Shown one piece after another: positions 35,021-43,781 of a DNA stretch of 64,000 nt (within the stretch, counting starts at the first letter, position 1; the number at the start of each line of letters is the position of its first letter). This stretch comes from Candidatus Pelagibacter communis. Lineage in GTDB: Bacteria > Pseudomonadota > Alphaproteobacteria > Pelagibacterales > Pelagibacteraceae. The stretch is taken from assembly GCF_001180165.1 (NCBI RefSeq), contig NZ_CVSQ01000052.1, positions 1 through 64,000 on the forward strand, written 5' to 3'. The notes under the pieces were generated by a model. It did no database searches and was not told the DNA's origin. It was given only the letters and a program-made list of their open reading frames with translations. Both the position numbers and the translations under genes were made by a program.

Positions 35021-35908
35021 ATGGACTTCTTTAATAAAATTCCTGTAATGGATAGAACGGCTCTTAGAGAGCTTAAAAAAGGAATTGATTCTAGTTTCAA
35101 AGAATTTTCTAGAGCGTATGGTGATGGTATTGAAGGTTTTTTTGATCCACTGTTACATTTTTTAATTTGGTTAGAAAAATTATTAGTAAATAGCCCATGG
35201 CCTTTAGTAATCGGTATGTTTGCTATATTGGCTTGGATTGGATCAAGAAGTGTTAAGCTTGTAATTGGTACAGTGGTTTGTTTCTTGGTAATTGGCTACT
35301 TTGGAATGTGGAAAAATTGTATGGCTACAGTTGCAATCATTTCCGTTTCTACATTAGTTTGCATTGTTGTTGGAATTCCAATTGGAGTGTTAATGTCAAA
35401 ATCAGCAAGAGCAGAAAAAGCAATTTTACCTGTTTTAGATATGATGCAAACTATTCCAAGCTTTGTATATTTAATTCCAATCATTATGCTTCTTGGTATT
35501 GGTAAAGTTCCTGGTTTGCTTGCTGTATGTATTTATGCTCTTCCCCCTATTGTAAGATTAACAAATCTAGGGATTAGAGAAGTTGATAAAGAAACTTTAG
35601 AAGCCAGCGAAGCTTTTGGGGCAACCCCAATGCAAAAATTAAGATCAGTTCAAATACCGCTTTCTCTACCAACCATTTTTGCTGGGATTAATCAGACGAT
35701 TATGATGGCTCTAGCAATGGTAGTAATTGCTTCAATGATAGGTGTAAAAGGATTGGGAGTTCCTATTTTGCAGGCCATTTCTAACCAATATTTAGCCCTT
35801 GGAATGATGAATGGTTTAGCAATTGTAGCTCTAGCAATTATTTTTGATAGGGTGACACAGCAGTACGGACAACGAATTCAAAAGCACAGAGGCCAGCTGA
35901 AGAAGTAA
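35021..35908 (+). CDS. Betaine-type ABC transporter permease (ProW-like)
   Basis: A 295-residue membrane protein with about six helices and the permease EAA-type loop ETLEASEAFGATPMQKLRSVQIPL near residue 188. MQTIPSFVYLIPIIMLLGIG and the C-terminal GLGVPILQAISNQYLALGM are typical of ProW/OpuAB. Together with the binding protein upstream it forms an importer lacking its own ATPase. It may borrow the ATPase encoded at 62120-63151 or one elsewhere. A 58-nt gap separates it from the MetF-like gene. Confidence 0.88.
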   Translation: MDFFNKIPVMDRTALRELKKGIDSSFKEFSRAYGDGIEGFFDPLLHFLIWLEKLLVNSPWPLVIGMFAILAWIGSRSVKLVIGTVVCFLVIGYFGMWKNCMATVAIISVSTLVCIVVGIPIGVLMSKSARAEKAILPVLDMMQTIPSFVYLIPIIMLLGIGKVPGLLAVCIYALPPIVRLTNLGIREVDKETLEASEAFGATPMQKLRSVQIPLSLPTIFAGINQTIMMALAMVVIASMIGVKGLGVPILQAISNQYLALGMMNGLAIVALAIIFDRVTQQYGQRIQKHRGQLKK

Positions 35909-35966
35909 ATTTACCTCAATCGAATTTTCTAGACTCATATTTTAAAATAAATAAAGATCCAAGAAA

Positions 35967-36695
35967 ATGAATTTTTCTTTGGAAATAGGTCCTAAAACCG
36001 ACATTGAAACAGTCCCAGCTGTGAACGATGTATACATTACAATGCTGCCTGGCGGAGACTATAAAGAGACAGCTGAAAAAGCCATAGAGCTAGTAAAAAA
36101 AGGTTTTAATCCAGTGCCTCATTTTCCGGCGAGATCAATGCAGGATGAAAACGAACTTAAAGATTATGTTTCAAGATGTAAGGATGGTGGAGTTAAACAA
36201 GCTTTAATTATAGGCGGTGGAAGAGAGCCTGCTGGTAAATTTGACAGTTCGTTTCAACTTCTAGAAACAGGTTATTTTGAAAAAATGAAAATAGGAATTG
36301 CTGGACACCCAGAGGGGAGTCCTGATATATCCGACTCAGAATTAGAAAAAGCTATGATAGATAAAAAGCCTTATGCTGATTATATTGTAACTCAATGGTT
36401 ACTAGATCCTCAGCCTATTATAGATTTTATTTCTAAGCAAAGCGTACCAGTGCATGTGGGAATTACTGGGCCATTAAAAATATCTAGCTTAATTAAATTT
36501 GCTAATATTGTTGGGGCAAAAAATTCCTTAAACTTTCTTAAATCTAATTTTACTAAGGCATTAGATTTACTGAAACCTAAAGACCCTAATGATTTAATTG
36601 GGAAAGTTAAATCGCACACTGATAACTTCCACATTTATACATTCGGCGGCTTGAAGGAAACTAACAAGTGGTTGAAGGAGAATAGTTATGTCTAA
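35967..36695 (+). CDS. MetF-like methylenetetrahydrofolate reductase family protein
   Basis: A 242-residue TIM-barrel protein resembling methylenetetrahydrofolate reductase: NFSLEIGPKT at the start, GFNPVPHFPARSM near residue 48, ALIIGGGREP near 75, IGIAGHPEGSPD near 98, and VTQWLLDPQPIIDFI near 133. It is about 50 residues shorter than normal MetF and lacks some flavin-binding stretches. It overlaps the GcvT-fold gene by 8 nt, so the two should work together. A likely role is oxidising methyl-THF formed by that demethylase to methylene-THF, as in LigM/MetF aryl demethylation. This is inference. Confidence 0.78.
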   Translation: MNFSLEIGPKTDIETVPAVNDVYITMLPGGDYKETAEKAIELVKKGFNPVPHFPARSMQDENELKDYVSRCKDGGVKQALIIGGGREPAGKFDSSFQLLETGYFEKMKIGIAGHPEGSPDISDSELEKAMIDKKPYADYIVTQWLLDPQPIIDFISKQSVPVHVGITGPLKISSLIKFANIVGAKNSLNFLKSNFTKALDLLKPKDPNDLIGKVKSHTDNFHIYTFGGLKETNKWLKENSYV

Positions 36696-38046
36696 TGAAT
36701 TTGACTATACTAAACTAAAACATGTTACTTCTGTTGATCAATCTGACAGAGAAGTACCATATAACTTAAGACAAAGTGGGCCAACAAAAGTTGAAATGTT
36801 AATTTCAACAAGGGTAAGAAAATCACCTTATTGGCATTTATCAATGCAGGCAGGTTGTTGGAGAGCAACTGTATACAACAGAATTTATCACCCAAGAGGT
36901 TACGTAAAACCTGAAGATGGTGGAGCTATGGTTGAATACGATGCTATCGTAAACCACGTTACAATGTGGAACGTTGCTGTTGAAAGACAAATAAGAGTTA
37001 AAGGTCCTGATGCAGAAAAATTTACCGACTATGTGATTACTAGAGATGCAACAAAAATTTCTCCTATGCGAGCGAGATATGTAATTTTGTGTAATGCATA
37101 CGGTGGAGTTTTAAATGATCCAATTCTTTTAAGAATTTCAGAAGATGAGTTTTGGTTTTCATTATCAGACTCTGATATTGGAATGTATTTACAAGGTGTT
37201 AATGCTGATGGGAGATTCAATTGTACTATTGAAGAAATTGATGTCAGTCCAGTTCAAATACAAGGACCTAAATCAAAAGCATTAATGAAAGATCTATGTG
37301 GCGATCAAGTTGATTTTGATAATATGCCTTTCTACGGATTAGCAGCAGCTAAAGTCGGGGGAAGAGACGTTGTTATTTCTCAGTCTGGTTTCTCGGGTGA
37401 AGCTGGTTATGAGATTTATTTAAGAAATTCAACTTTGTACGCTGAAGATATGTGGAATGCTGTACTCGCGGCTGGAAAAAAACATAGCTTGATGGTTATT
37501 GCTCCTGCTCACCATAGAAGAATTCAAGCAGGTATTCTTTCATGGGGACAAGACATGGATCAGCAACACAATCCGTTCCAATGTAACCTTGGATATCAAG
37601 TTTCTTTGTCTGGAAAAGGAGAATGGAACAAAACTGCTGATTATGTTGGTAAGGCTGCACTAGAAAAAATGAAAGAAGAATTAAAAGCAGGAAAAAAACC
37701 TTATAAACTTCAATTAGTTGGTATGGAATTAGGTGGTAAACCTATTGATAATTATGCACCTGACTTTTGGTTAGTTTCCCCAGAAAGTGGTGGTGATCCA
37801 GTAGGATTTTTAACATCACCATGGTGGCATCCTGAAAAGAAAACAAACATTGCAATGGGATATGTTCCTTTCGATGGAACGTTAAATGCAAATGGTTTTC
37901 CAAAAGGAAAAGTGGGAACTAAATATAAAGTTCATTTACCAGAACAATATTCAGAAACTCCAGGAACACCTGTGGATGCTGTTGTGGTGGATATTCCATT
38001 TAAAGAGTCTTTCAACGCAAATACAAGAGAAGTTGTAAAAGGCTAA
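36688..38046 (+). CDS. GcvT-fold THF-dependent methyltransferase/demethylase, LigM/DmdA-like
   Basis: A 452-residue aminomethyltransferase-fold protein: ERQIRVKGPDAEKFTDYVIT near residue 90, QIQGPKSKALMKDLCGDQ near 190, SGFSGEAGYEIYLRN near 232, and a C-terminal GcvT tail. It is longer than glycine-cleavage GcvT or SAR11 DmdA (both about 370) and opens with a distinctive block (RKSPYWHLSMQAGCW, RIYHPRGYV) that recalls LigM/DesA-type O-demethylases. It probably moves a methyl group from an imported substrate to THF. Coupled to a MetF-like gene and downstream of a betaine-type importer; substrate unknown. A terminator follows. Confidence 0.8.
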   Translation: MSNEFDYTKLKHVTSVDQSDREVPYNLRQSGPTKVEMLISTRVRKSPYWHLSMQAGCWRATVYNRIYHPRGYVKPEDGGAMVEYDAIVNHVTMWNVAVERQIRVKGPDAEKFTDYVITRDATKISPMRARYVILCNAYGGVLNDPILLRISEDEFWFSLSDSDIGMYLQGVNADGRFNCTIEEIDVSPVQIQGPKSKALMKDLCGDQVDFDNMPFYGLAAAKVGGRDVVISQSGFSGEAGYEIYLRNSTLYAEDMWNAVLAAGKKHSLMVIAPAHHRRIQAGILSWGQDMDQQHNPFQCNLGYQVSLSGKGEWNKTADYVGKAALEKMKEELKAGKKPYKLQLVGMELGGKPIDNYAPDFWLVSPESGGDPVGFLTSPWWHPEKKTNIAMGYVPFDGTLNANGFPKGKVGTKYKVHLPEQYSETPGTPVDAVVVDIPFKESFNANTREVVKG

Positions 38047-38057
38047 AATTTATTAAG

Positions 38058-38079
38058 GGGGAGCTGATTTCAGCTCCCC
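38058..38079 (+). terminator. Intrinsic terminator after the GcvT-fold gene
   Basis: GGGGAGCTGA and TCAGCTCCCC form a 10-bp palindromic stem with a minimal loop, followed by TTTTC, starting 11 bases after the stop codon. It closes the transporter-MetF-GcvT unit. Confidence 0.88.
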
Positions 38080-38091
38080 TTTTCAATTCTA

Positions 38092-38202
38092 ATGACCAAA
38101 AGTTTTCTAATAGCAGTTTGCATTATCATTACTATTGCTTTAATAATATTTCCATTAATTGTTTCTTATAAGGCTCAAAAAAATAAAAATAAAAAAAATT
38201 AA
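38092..38202 (+). CDS. 36-residue single-pass membrane microprotein
   Basis: A short ORF of 36 codons plus stop. Residues 4-25 form one strongly hydrophobic helix (SFLIAVCIIITIALIIFPLI), and the tail is very basic (KAQKNKNKKN), predicting an Nout-Cin topology. Its TAA shares one base with the ATG of the next gene (TAATG), the coupling pattern used throughout this genome, which argues that it is real. No good ribosome-binding site is visible, and it starts 12 bases after a terminator. Function unknown. Confidence 0.5.
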   Translation: MTKSFLIAVCIIITIALIIFPLIVSYKAQKNKNKKN

Positions 38203-38747
38203 TGTTTGCTGAATTTTTAAATATAATTTTTAAGTCAATAAAATTAGATAAAACTCTTTATTCTGATAATAAAAATTTTGGAGAAGCATCAATATACTTT
38301 GCTGGTATTATAATGATCCTAGATGGTATCGCTGGCGCAGTTGCAGCTAATACCATTATTAAAACAGCTATTGCAATGTCTGGTCTAACTGCAATAGTTA
38401 CTTGGCTAATATGGGCAATTTTTATTTTTGTAATTGGAGTAAAATTATTTCCTGACAAACAAACAAAAGTTTCGTTCAAAAAAGTTTTAACAGCTGTTGG
38501 ATTTGCACATGCCCCTGGTTTATTAAGATTTTTTGCGGTCACACCAGATTTAATGATACCAATAATTTTTCTTACTCAGTTCTGGATTTTTGCAGGTTTA
38601 ATAATTTCAACTAAACAAATATTGAATTTGAAATCTAATTTTAAATCTTTTGGAATTGTGCTTTTATCCTTTTTAATTATTGCATTTTTATCTATCTCAT
38701 TTGTGATGAGTAGAATGAATATGCTTCCAGTAAGTCAAATCAGTTAA
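38202..38747 (+). CDS. YIP1-family integral membrane protein
   Basis: A 181-residue membrane protein with about five helices. FAGIIMILDGIAGAVAANTII, TWLIWAIFIFVIGVKLF and VGFAHAPGLLRFFAV near residue 98 match the bacterial YIP1 domain pattern, whose hallmark is the GFAHAP-type segment. The family's role is unknown. It is coupled to the 36-residue microprotein upstream and overlaps the convergent zinc-ribbon gene by 4 nt. Confidence 0.72.
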   Translation: MFAEFLNIIFKSIKLDKTLYSDNKNFGEASIYFAGIIMILDGIAGAVAANTIIKTAIAMSGLTAIVTWLIWAIFIFVIGVKLFPDKQTKVSFKKVLTAVGFAHAPGLLRFFAVTPDLMIPIIFLTQFWIFAGLIISTKQILNLKSNFKSFGIVLLSFLIIAFLSISFVMSRMNMLPVSQIS

Positions 38748-38911
38748 AGCGGAAAAATAGTCTTAGATACTCTACAAGATTTACATAATTTAAACCCAGT
38801 AAGAATTAAATTTTGAGTAACACTTTCGTCTTCCTCTTTGCATTCATCACAAATATTGTTTAATTCTTCAGTATCTACCTTTAGATTTTTTTCATCAATT
38901 TTATCAATCAT
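38744..38911 (-). CDS. 55-residue zinc-ribbon-like microprotein
   Basis: Reading the minus strand from ATG 38911 gives 55 codons ending at TAA 38744-38746. Two CxxC knuckles, C21-DE-C24 and C43-KS-C46, with 18 residues between them make a compact zinc ribbon. The ATG lies inside the end of the DUF3726 gene (8-nt overlap), and the 3' end overlaps the convergent YIP1 gene by 4 nt. It is the last member of the M19/553-residue/DUF3726 set. The family is not recognised; binding to a partner protein or nucleic acid is possible. Confidence 0.6.
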   Translation of the reverse strand: MIDKIDEKNLKVDTEELNNICDECKEEDESVTQNLILTGFKLCKSCRVSKTIFPL

Positions 38912-39515
38912 TATCTGTCAAACCAGCACCTGCTGCACCTTCTTTTAAACTATCACTCTCTTCAACAAAAGTTTCTTCGGATAACTTATATAAATTGTTC
39001 CATTCATCATCTGTAAAGTTATCTTCATTTTCAAATAGATTGACCTCAATTGTATTCGCTATCTTTGGAAATTCTTGATCAATAAAATTTGAAATAATAT
39101 TTACATTTAAATTTAGTAACATTTTTTTTTCATCTATTTTTACATTGATTTTTTTTCCAATAATTTCTGATGAACGACTTATGAAAGAAATAAAAATTAT
39201 TGGATAAGCAACATTTTTAAACTCAATTTTTTTTAAATTTTCTAAAACATTTATTTGATCTAAAAAACTAACACCTAAAGTAATTGGACAGTAAGGATTA
39301 TTTGATGAAGAGTTATTTTCACTAATTAAATTCAAATTTTCAAATTTACTTTTATTTTTTTGATTAAAATATTCATTAAGGTGCTTAATACCCGGTAAAC
39401 TAAATAGCTCTAACAATCTTATGCTTTTTCCTGTTTCCTCTGAAACTCCCCAAGAATATCCTGCTGCCTTTGAAGCTCTTTTAACAGTAGTTTCAATTTC
39501 ACTTAGTGATTTCAT
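38904..39515 (-). CDS. DUF3726 family protein
   Basis: A 203-residue soluble protein. The N-terminus (SLSEIETTVKRASKAAGYSWG, then SEETGKSIRLLE) and the invariant-looking tail EGAAGAGLTDND at the extreme C-terminus match my recollection of DUF3726, a family of unknown function common in marine alphaproteobacteria. A conserved glycine-rich C-terminal tail is odd and suggests a processing or docking role. It lies two bases after the 553-residue protein gene and overlaps the zinc-ribbon gene by 8 nt, so the set is probably one functional unit. Confidence 0.72.
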   Translation of the reverse strand: MKSLSEIETTVKRASKAAGYSWGVSEETGKSIRLLELFSLPGIKHLNEYFNQKNKSKFENLNLISENNSSSNNPYCPITLGVSFLDQINVLENLKKIEFKNVAYPIIFISFISRSSEIIGKKINVKIDEKKMLLNLNVNIISNFIDQEFPKIANTIEVNLFENEDNFTDDEWNNLYKLSEETFVEESDSLKEGAAGAGLTDND

Positions 39516-39517
39516 TA

Positions 39518-41179
39518 TTAAATATTGGTTTTATATACCCACTGCTCGTCATAACTTTTTAACTCATTTGGAAGTGGAGCACCTTGGAACATACAAATTC
39601 TTAACCATTTGTCAGATCGTGGATCAAATTTTAATGCGCCAAAAAAAGACAATTTTAGTCTAAGCATATCAATTGGCATTAAATCTTTACCAATTGTATT
39701 ATCTTGTATTTCTGAATAAGGAAATTTTTCTACAATGAATGCCCTCCTCACAACATGTCTTAATTCAGAATTTGATGTTAAAAATTCAGCAATAGTTAAA
39801 CTATTTTTTGAGACTAATAATTTGTCATAAAGTTTTTTTATATCTCTTGCTATTGCTAAAGGCTGTTCTAATTCTGATCCATGCTCCTCAAAACGATCAG
39901 CTAATCGAGGTTCCTCTTTATTTTTTGAAATAAACCAAAAGTTTTTATTATTTTCTTTTTCTTCAAAATTAATATCTAAAATGTTTGGATACTTTGCTTC
40001 AATGATATTACGCAATTCTTCAACTTTTCTATGAGTTGGAATATTAAAATATTTTTCTTCATCTGAACTCATTTCTTTTACCAAAGGATTTACAATATTA
40101 TTATAAGGTTCCATCATTATTGAAACAATGTATTCAATGCATTCCTCGCAAGTATTATCCTCCAACCATAGATATATTTTGTTAAAAGGATATTCGATCT
40201 CAAAATTAAAATCTTTGTTTATAAAATTTAAAAATTTTTCAACATCTTTTAGTAATGATGAGATTTTTGTTTGCTGATATTCGCTATCAGTATTCCAGCT
40301 TGTAATATTTTTTAAAGATTTTTTTACACAATCTATAAACAAATCACTATCTTGACTTTCTACATCTTTGATTTCTCTAATTTTCTTAAGTGCTTTTTCT
40401 CTACTTAAAATCCAATTATTTAATAGAGTAGGGTGATTGACTATAAATGGAGCCATACCCAAGCCTGTGGAATTACCTATTCCTAAATTTTTACAAATAT
40501 TTTCATCTAGCTTAACGGCTGTTTTTGGATTTTTATGATAAGCAACATGATTAACTTGATCAAAAGTAAATTGTCTTACCAAATATACCAACATCATTTC
40601 TAATCTGAATGGACCATTAATTTCTTCACGATTTTTAATTCTAAACCGATCTGCAAGACCAAATTTACCCGAGCCATATACTGCTGTAGTCCTATATAAA
40701 TAGCCTACTTTTGATAATAAGTTTAAATCTGGCTGCTGACCTTTGCTCAAACTTTCAACTACGTGATTATAAATTCTTACTGATTTGTTTGCTCTCGATA
40801 AGGTTAATTCTTTATAAGAAAGTCTACCAACTTCTTGTTTTGGAACTTCATTTTTTAATCTTTCAATATCTTTTTTTGTAGGAACTCCATCATGTAATGT
40901 AAAAGCTGCATCCCATTTTGTTGCAATAACTCTATCTGATCTTTCTTCATCTTTGATTTCATTTGCAAAACAAACTAAAGAATAAACTCTTTTATTTTTT
41001 TTAAATGAATAAACAGCTTCTCCAAAACCATTTTCGTTTAAATTAAATAAATCTCTTTTATACTCCCACTCTTTAAATTCATTAAGAAAACTTCTTAAAA
41101 AAGATAATTTTGATTGATGAAAAGATCCTAGCCTTGATAATTTCATTATCTTGTTTGGGTCTCTTAATTCAACTTTCAT
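39518..41179 (-). CDS. Unrecognised 553-residue soluble protein
   Basis: I do not recognise this protein. It has no signal peptide and no membrane helix. An N-terminal region (1-220) contains repeated aromatic/basic motifs (RLGSFHQSKLSFLRSFL, VIATKWDAAFTLHDG, YGSGKFGLADRFRI). A central stretch (270-350) is lysine-rich and helical, with CEEC at about 358-361. The C-terminal part ends SDKWLRICMFQGAPLPNEL. It follows the M19 dipeptidase gene by two bases and precedes DUF3726 by two bases, so the three are almost certainly co-transcribed. Large, conserved-looking and uncharacterised. Confidence 0.7.
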   Translation of the reverse strand: MKVELRDPNKIMKLSRLGSFHQSKLSFLRSFLNEFKEWEYKRDLFNLNENGFGEAVYSFKKNKRVYSLVCFANEIKDEERSDRVIATKWDAAFTLHDGVPTKKDIERLKNEVPKQEVGRLSYKELTLSRANKSVRIYNHVVESLSKGQQPDLNLLSKVGYLYRTTAVYGSGKFGLADRFRIKNREEINGPFRLEMMLVYLVRQFTFDQVNHVAYHKNPKTAVKLDENICKNLGIGNSTGLGMAPFIVNHPTLLNNWILSREKALKKIREIKDVESQDSDLFIDCVKKSLKNITSWNTDSEYQQTKISSLLKDVEKFLNFINKDFNFEIEYPFNKIYLWLEDNTCEECIEYIVSIMMEPYNNIVNPLVKEMSSDEEKYFNIPTHRKVEELRNIIEAKYPNILDINFEEKENNKNFWFISKNKEEPRLADRFEEHGSELEQPLAIARDIKKLYDKLLVSKNSLTIAEFLTSNSELRHVVRRAFIVEKFPYSEIQDNTIGKDLMPIDMLRLKLSFFGALKFDPRSDKWLRICMFQGAPLPNELKSYDEQWVYKTNI

Positions 41180-41181
41180 AA

Positions 41182-42147
41182 TTAAATAGCTTTATAAAAA
41201 TTGTACCAGTTATTTCCAAGTATTCCATGTGTCTCGGTTTCTGAAAAACCTGCTTTTTTTAGACCTTTTTCAATATTTGAGAACCCTCTTGCATCAAGAA
41301 ACCAGTCAGGTTGTTTTGGAAAACCTGGTTTATTTTTCGAACCTTCACCATAATTTTTACTTTTAGACCAAGAACCATTTCTCATCCACTCAACAACAGT
41401 ATCTGGGTGATCTAAACAAAGATCTGATCCTATTCCTATTTTTTTTACATCCATTATTTCAGCTGTTTTTGCCACCATTTCACAAAAACTATCTAGAGTA
41501 CAATTTGTGTTATCTTTTAAGTGATGTGGGTATAATGATAAACCCAACATACCACCACTATCACTTAAAATTTTTAATAAATCTGAGGATTTGTTTCTTT
41601 TAGCTGGATGCCAAAAAGATGGATTGGCATGAGTAATTGCAATTGGTTTTTGACTAAACTCAATTGCATCTATAGTACTTTTTTCTGCAGAATGTGACAT
41701 ATCAACTACAAGGCCAACTCTATTCATCTCTCTTATAACCTCACGTCCAAAATTTGTAACTCCACTATCTACTTTTTCATAACAACCTGTTGCTAGCAAA
41801 GACTGGTTATTATAAGTAAGTTGCATAAATCTGCATCCTAATTGATGAACCTTTTCAACAAGATTTATGTCATCTTCAATTGGTGAACAGTTTTGAAAAC
41901 CAAAAAATATTGCAGTTTTGTTTTCTTTATTAGCTTTCTCAATATCTTGGAAATTCTTACCAAGAAAAATTAAATCAGAATTTTCATGAAATAATTTTTC
42001 CCATTTTTTAATTTCAAGTTGTAATTCATCAAAATCTTCATGGTAGACAATGGTAACATGAACAGCATCTAATCCGGCAGATCTATTGATCTCAAAGATT
42101 TTCCTAGACCAATTACAATATTGAAGATTATCAATTTTATAATTCAT
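41182..42147 (-). CDS. M19-family membrane-dipeptidase-like amidohydrolase
   Basis: From the ATG at 42147 (a TTG at 42168 adds seven residues) the protein has 321 residues. Peptidase M19 segments are AVHVTIVYHED near residue 28, FFGFQNCSPIEDDI near 83, FMQLTYNNQSLLATGCYE near 106, VVDMSHSAEKST near 146, ITHANPSFWHPAKRN near 168, and GIGSDLC near 236. The first HxD-type zinc motif seems replaced, so hydrolysis of ordinary dipeptides is uncertain. From memory, a close relative sits beside the dimethylglycine genes of Pseudomonas, which would link this enzyme to betaine metabolism. Confidence 0.8.
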   Translation of the reverse strand: MNYKIDNLQYCNWSRKIFEINRSAGLDAVHVTIVYHEDFDELQLEIKKWEKLFHENSDLIFLGKNFQDIEKANKENKTAIFFGFQNCSPIEDDINLVEKVHQLGCRFMQLTYNNQSLLATGCYEKVDSGVTNFGREVIREMNRVGLVVDMSHSAEKSTIDAIEFSQKPIAITHANPSFWHPAKRNKSSDLLKILSDSGGMLGLSLYPHHLKDNTNCTLDSFCEMVAKTAEIMDVKKIGIGSDLCLDHPDTVVEWMRNGSWSKSKNYGEGSKNKPGFPKQPDWFLDARGFSNIEKGLKKAGFSETETHGILGNNWYNFYKAI

Positions 42148-42241
42148 AGTATGCTTAACTCTAATCAATATGTATTTTAAATACTATTAATTTTATTGAA
42201 ATTTTAAGTTAATTTTGAAATAAACAGATTGATCAATTTTC

Positions 42242-42733
42242 ATGAAAAAAAATAGTAAATTAAAAGTTTCAATCATAATGGGAAGTCAATCTGACTATAA
42301 AGTAATGAAACTAGCCGAAAAAACCCTAAAAAAAATTGGAGTTTCATTTGAAACAAAAATTATATCTGCTCACAGAACACCACAAAGAATGTATGAATAT
42401 GCTGCAAAAGTTGAGCAAAATAATATAGGAGTAATTATTGCGGGTGCTGGAGGATCTGCTCATCTTCCAGGTATGGTATCAGCACTTACACATGTGCCAG
42501 TACTTGGTGTTCCTGTTGAAAGTAAAAAACTTAAAGGTTTGGATAGTTTGTTATCAATTGCACAAATGCCTAAAGGAATTCCTGTAGGAACGCTTGCTAT
42601 AGGAGAGGATGGCGCTATTAATGCTGCTTTATTAGCTGCAGCAATAATTGCTAATAATAATTCAAATGTTCGAAAAAAACTTAAAAATTTTAGAACATCA
42701 CAAACTAAATCTGTAAAGAAATCTCCAAAATAA
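42242..42733 (+). CDS. purE: N5-carboxyaminoimidazole ribonucleotide mutase
   Basis: A 163-residue class I PurE. It opens VSIIMGSQSDYKVMKLA, with ISAHRTPQRMYEYA near residue 42 and VIIAGAGGSAHLPGMVSALT near 64, then PVGTLAIGEDGAINAALLAA near 117; these contain the conserved SAHRTP and GGAAHLPG-type active-site residues. It interconverts N5-CAIR and CAIR in purine synthesis. purK follows after one base. The C-terminal 20 residues are a lysine-rich extension. Confidence 0.95.
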   Translation: MKKNSKLKVSIIMGSQSDYKVMKLAEKTLKKIGVSFETKIISAHRTPQRMYEYAAKVEQNNIGVIIAGAGGSAHLPGMVSALTHVPVLGVPVESKKLKGLDSLLSIAQMPKGIPVGTLAIGEDGAINAALLAAAIIANNNSNVRKKLKNFRTSQTKSVKKSPK

Positions 42734-42734
42734 A

Positions 42735-43781
42735 ATGTCAGAAATTACTCTTGGTATCATTGGGGGTGGACAACTTGGAAGTATGCTTGCAATAGCGGCT
42801 AAAAAATTAAATGTTAAAACTGTTGTTTTTTGTGATGACATAGATGCGCCAGCACAAAATTTTTGTAATCAATTTGTTACAGGAAGTTATGATAATAAAG
42901 AAAAAATATCAGAATTTATAAATCAGGTTGATTTAGTCACTTATGAATTTGAAAATATTCCTTATGAAACATTAAATGAAATAAACAAATTTAAACCTGT
43001 TTTGCCAAAGCCTTCAGTTAACAGATTAATTCAACATCGATTGGCTGAAAAAGATTTTGTTAATAAATTAAATATTAGAACAACCAGATATGTTTCAATC
43101 GAAAAAAAATCTGACATAGATGCTTTAGAAGATTTTTTGCCAGGAATATTAAAAACAACAACACTTGGTTATGATGGCAAAGGTCAATATCCAATTAAAT
43201 CAGGTGATGATCTTAATTCATTGAATATTGATTTTTCAAAAGGATATATTCTTGAAAAATTTGTAAAATTAAAAAAAGAGATTTCAATAATAATCACAAG
43301 ATTTAGTAATAATAAATATGAAATTTATGAACCAATAGAAAACACTCATGAAGATCAAATTTTAAAGTATTCAAAAATACCTGCTGATATTAATGAAAAG
43401 ATTTTTAATCAATCTAAAGATTGGGCAATGCTAATAGCTGAAGAACTTAAATATATTGGAACTTTGTGTGTAGAATTTTTTATTGATAGAAATGATAATC
43501 TTTATGTTAATGAGATTGCTCCAAGAGTGCATAATTCAGGTCATCTAACAATAAATGCTTTTAATGTGAGTCAATTTGAAAATCACGTAAGAGCTGTTTG
43601 TGGTTTAGAACAAATTCCTTTAAAAAAAATATCTAATGCTAAAATGATGAATTTGCTTGGTGATCAAATTACTCATTATAGAAATATGCAAAAGTTTAAT
43701 GACAACGAATTTTTCTTTGATTATTTGAAAAAAGATATAAAAGAAAAAAGAAAAATGGGTCATATCACAACTTTAGTATAA
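42735..43781 (+). CDS. purK: N5-carboxyaminoimidazole ribonucleotide synthase
   Basis: A 348-residue ATP-grasp enzyme: LGIIGGGQLGSMLAIAAKKL at the start, YEFENIPYETL near residue 75, ILKTTTLGYDGKGQYPIKS near 136, and ENTHEDQILKYSKIPA near 205, plus VNEIAPRVHNSGHLTINA near 258. It makes N5-CAIR from AIR, bicarbonate and ATP, feeding PurE encoded just upstream. It is followed without any spacer by a GNAT gene, so all three form one unit. Confidence 0.95.
   Translation: MSEITLGIIGGGQLGSMLAIAAKKLNVKTVVFCDDIDAPAQNFCNQFVTGSYDNKEKISEFINQVDLVTYEFENIPYETLNEINKFKPVLPKPSVNRLIQHRLAEKDFVNKLNIRTTRYVSIEKKSDIDALEDFLPGILKTTTLGYDGKGQYPIKSGDDLNSLNIDFSKGYILEKFVKLKKEISIIITRFSNNKYEIYEPIENTHEDQILKYSKIPADINEKIFNQSKDWAMLIAEELKYIGTLCVEFFIDRNDNLYVNEIAPRVHNSGHLTINAFNVSQFENHVRAVCGLEQIPLKKISNAKMMNLLGDQITHYRNMQKFNDNEFFFDYLKKDIKEKRKMGHITTLV

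Noticed and set aside
36688-38046. Gene symbol dmdA for the GcvT-fold enzyme
   Set aside because: It is about 80 residues longer than SAR11 DmdA and has a different N-terminal block, so DMSP demethylation cannot be claimed from sequence.
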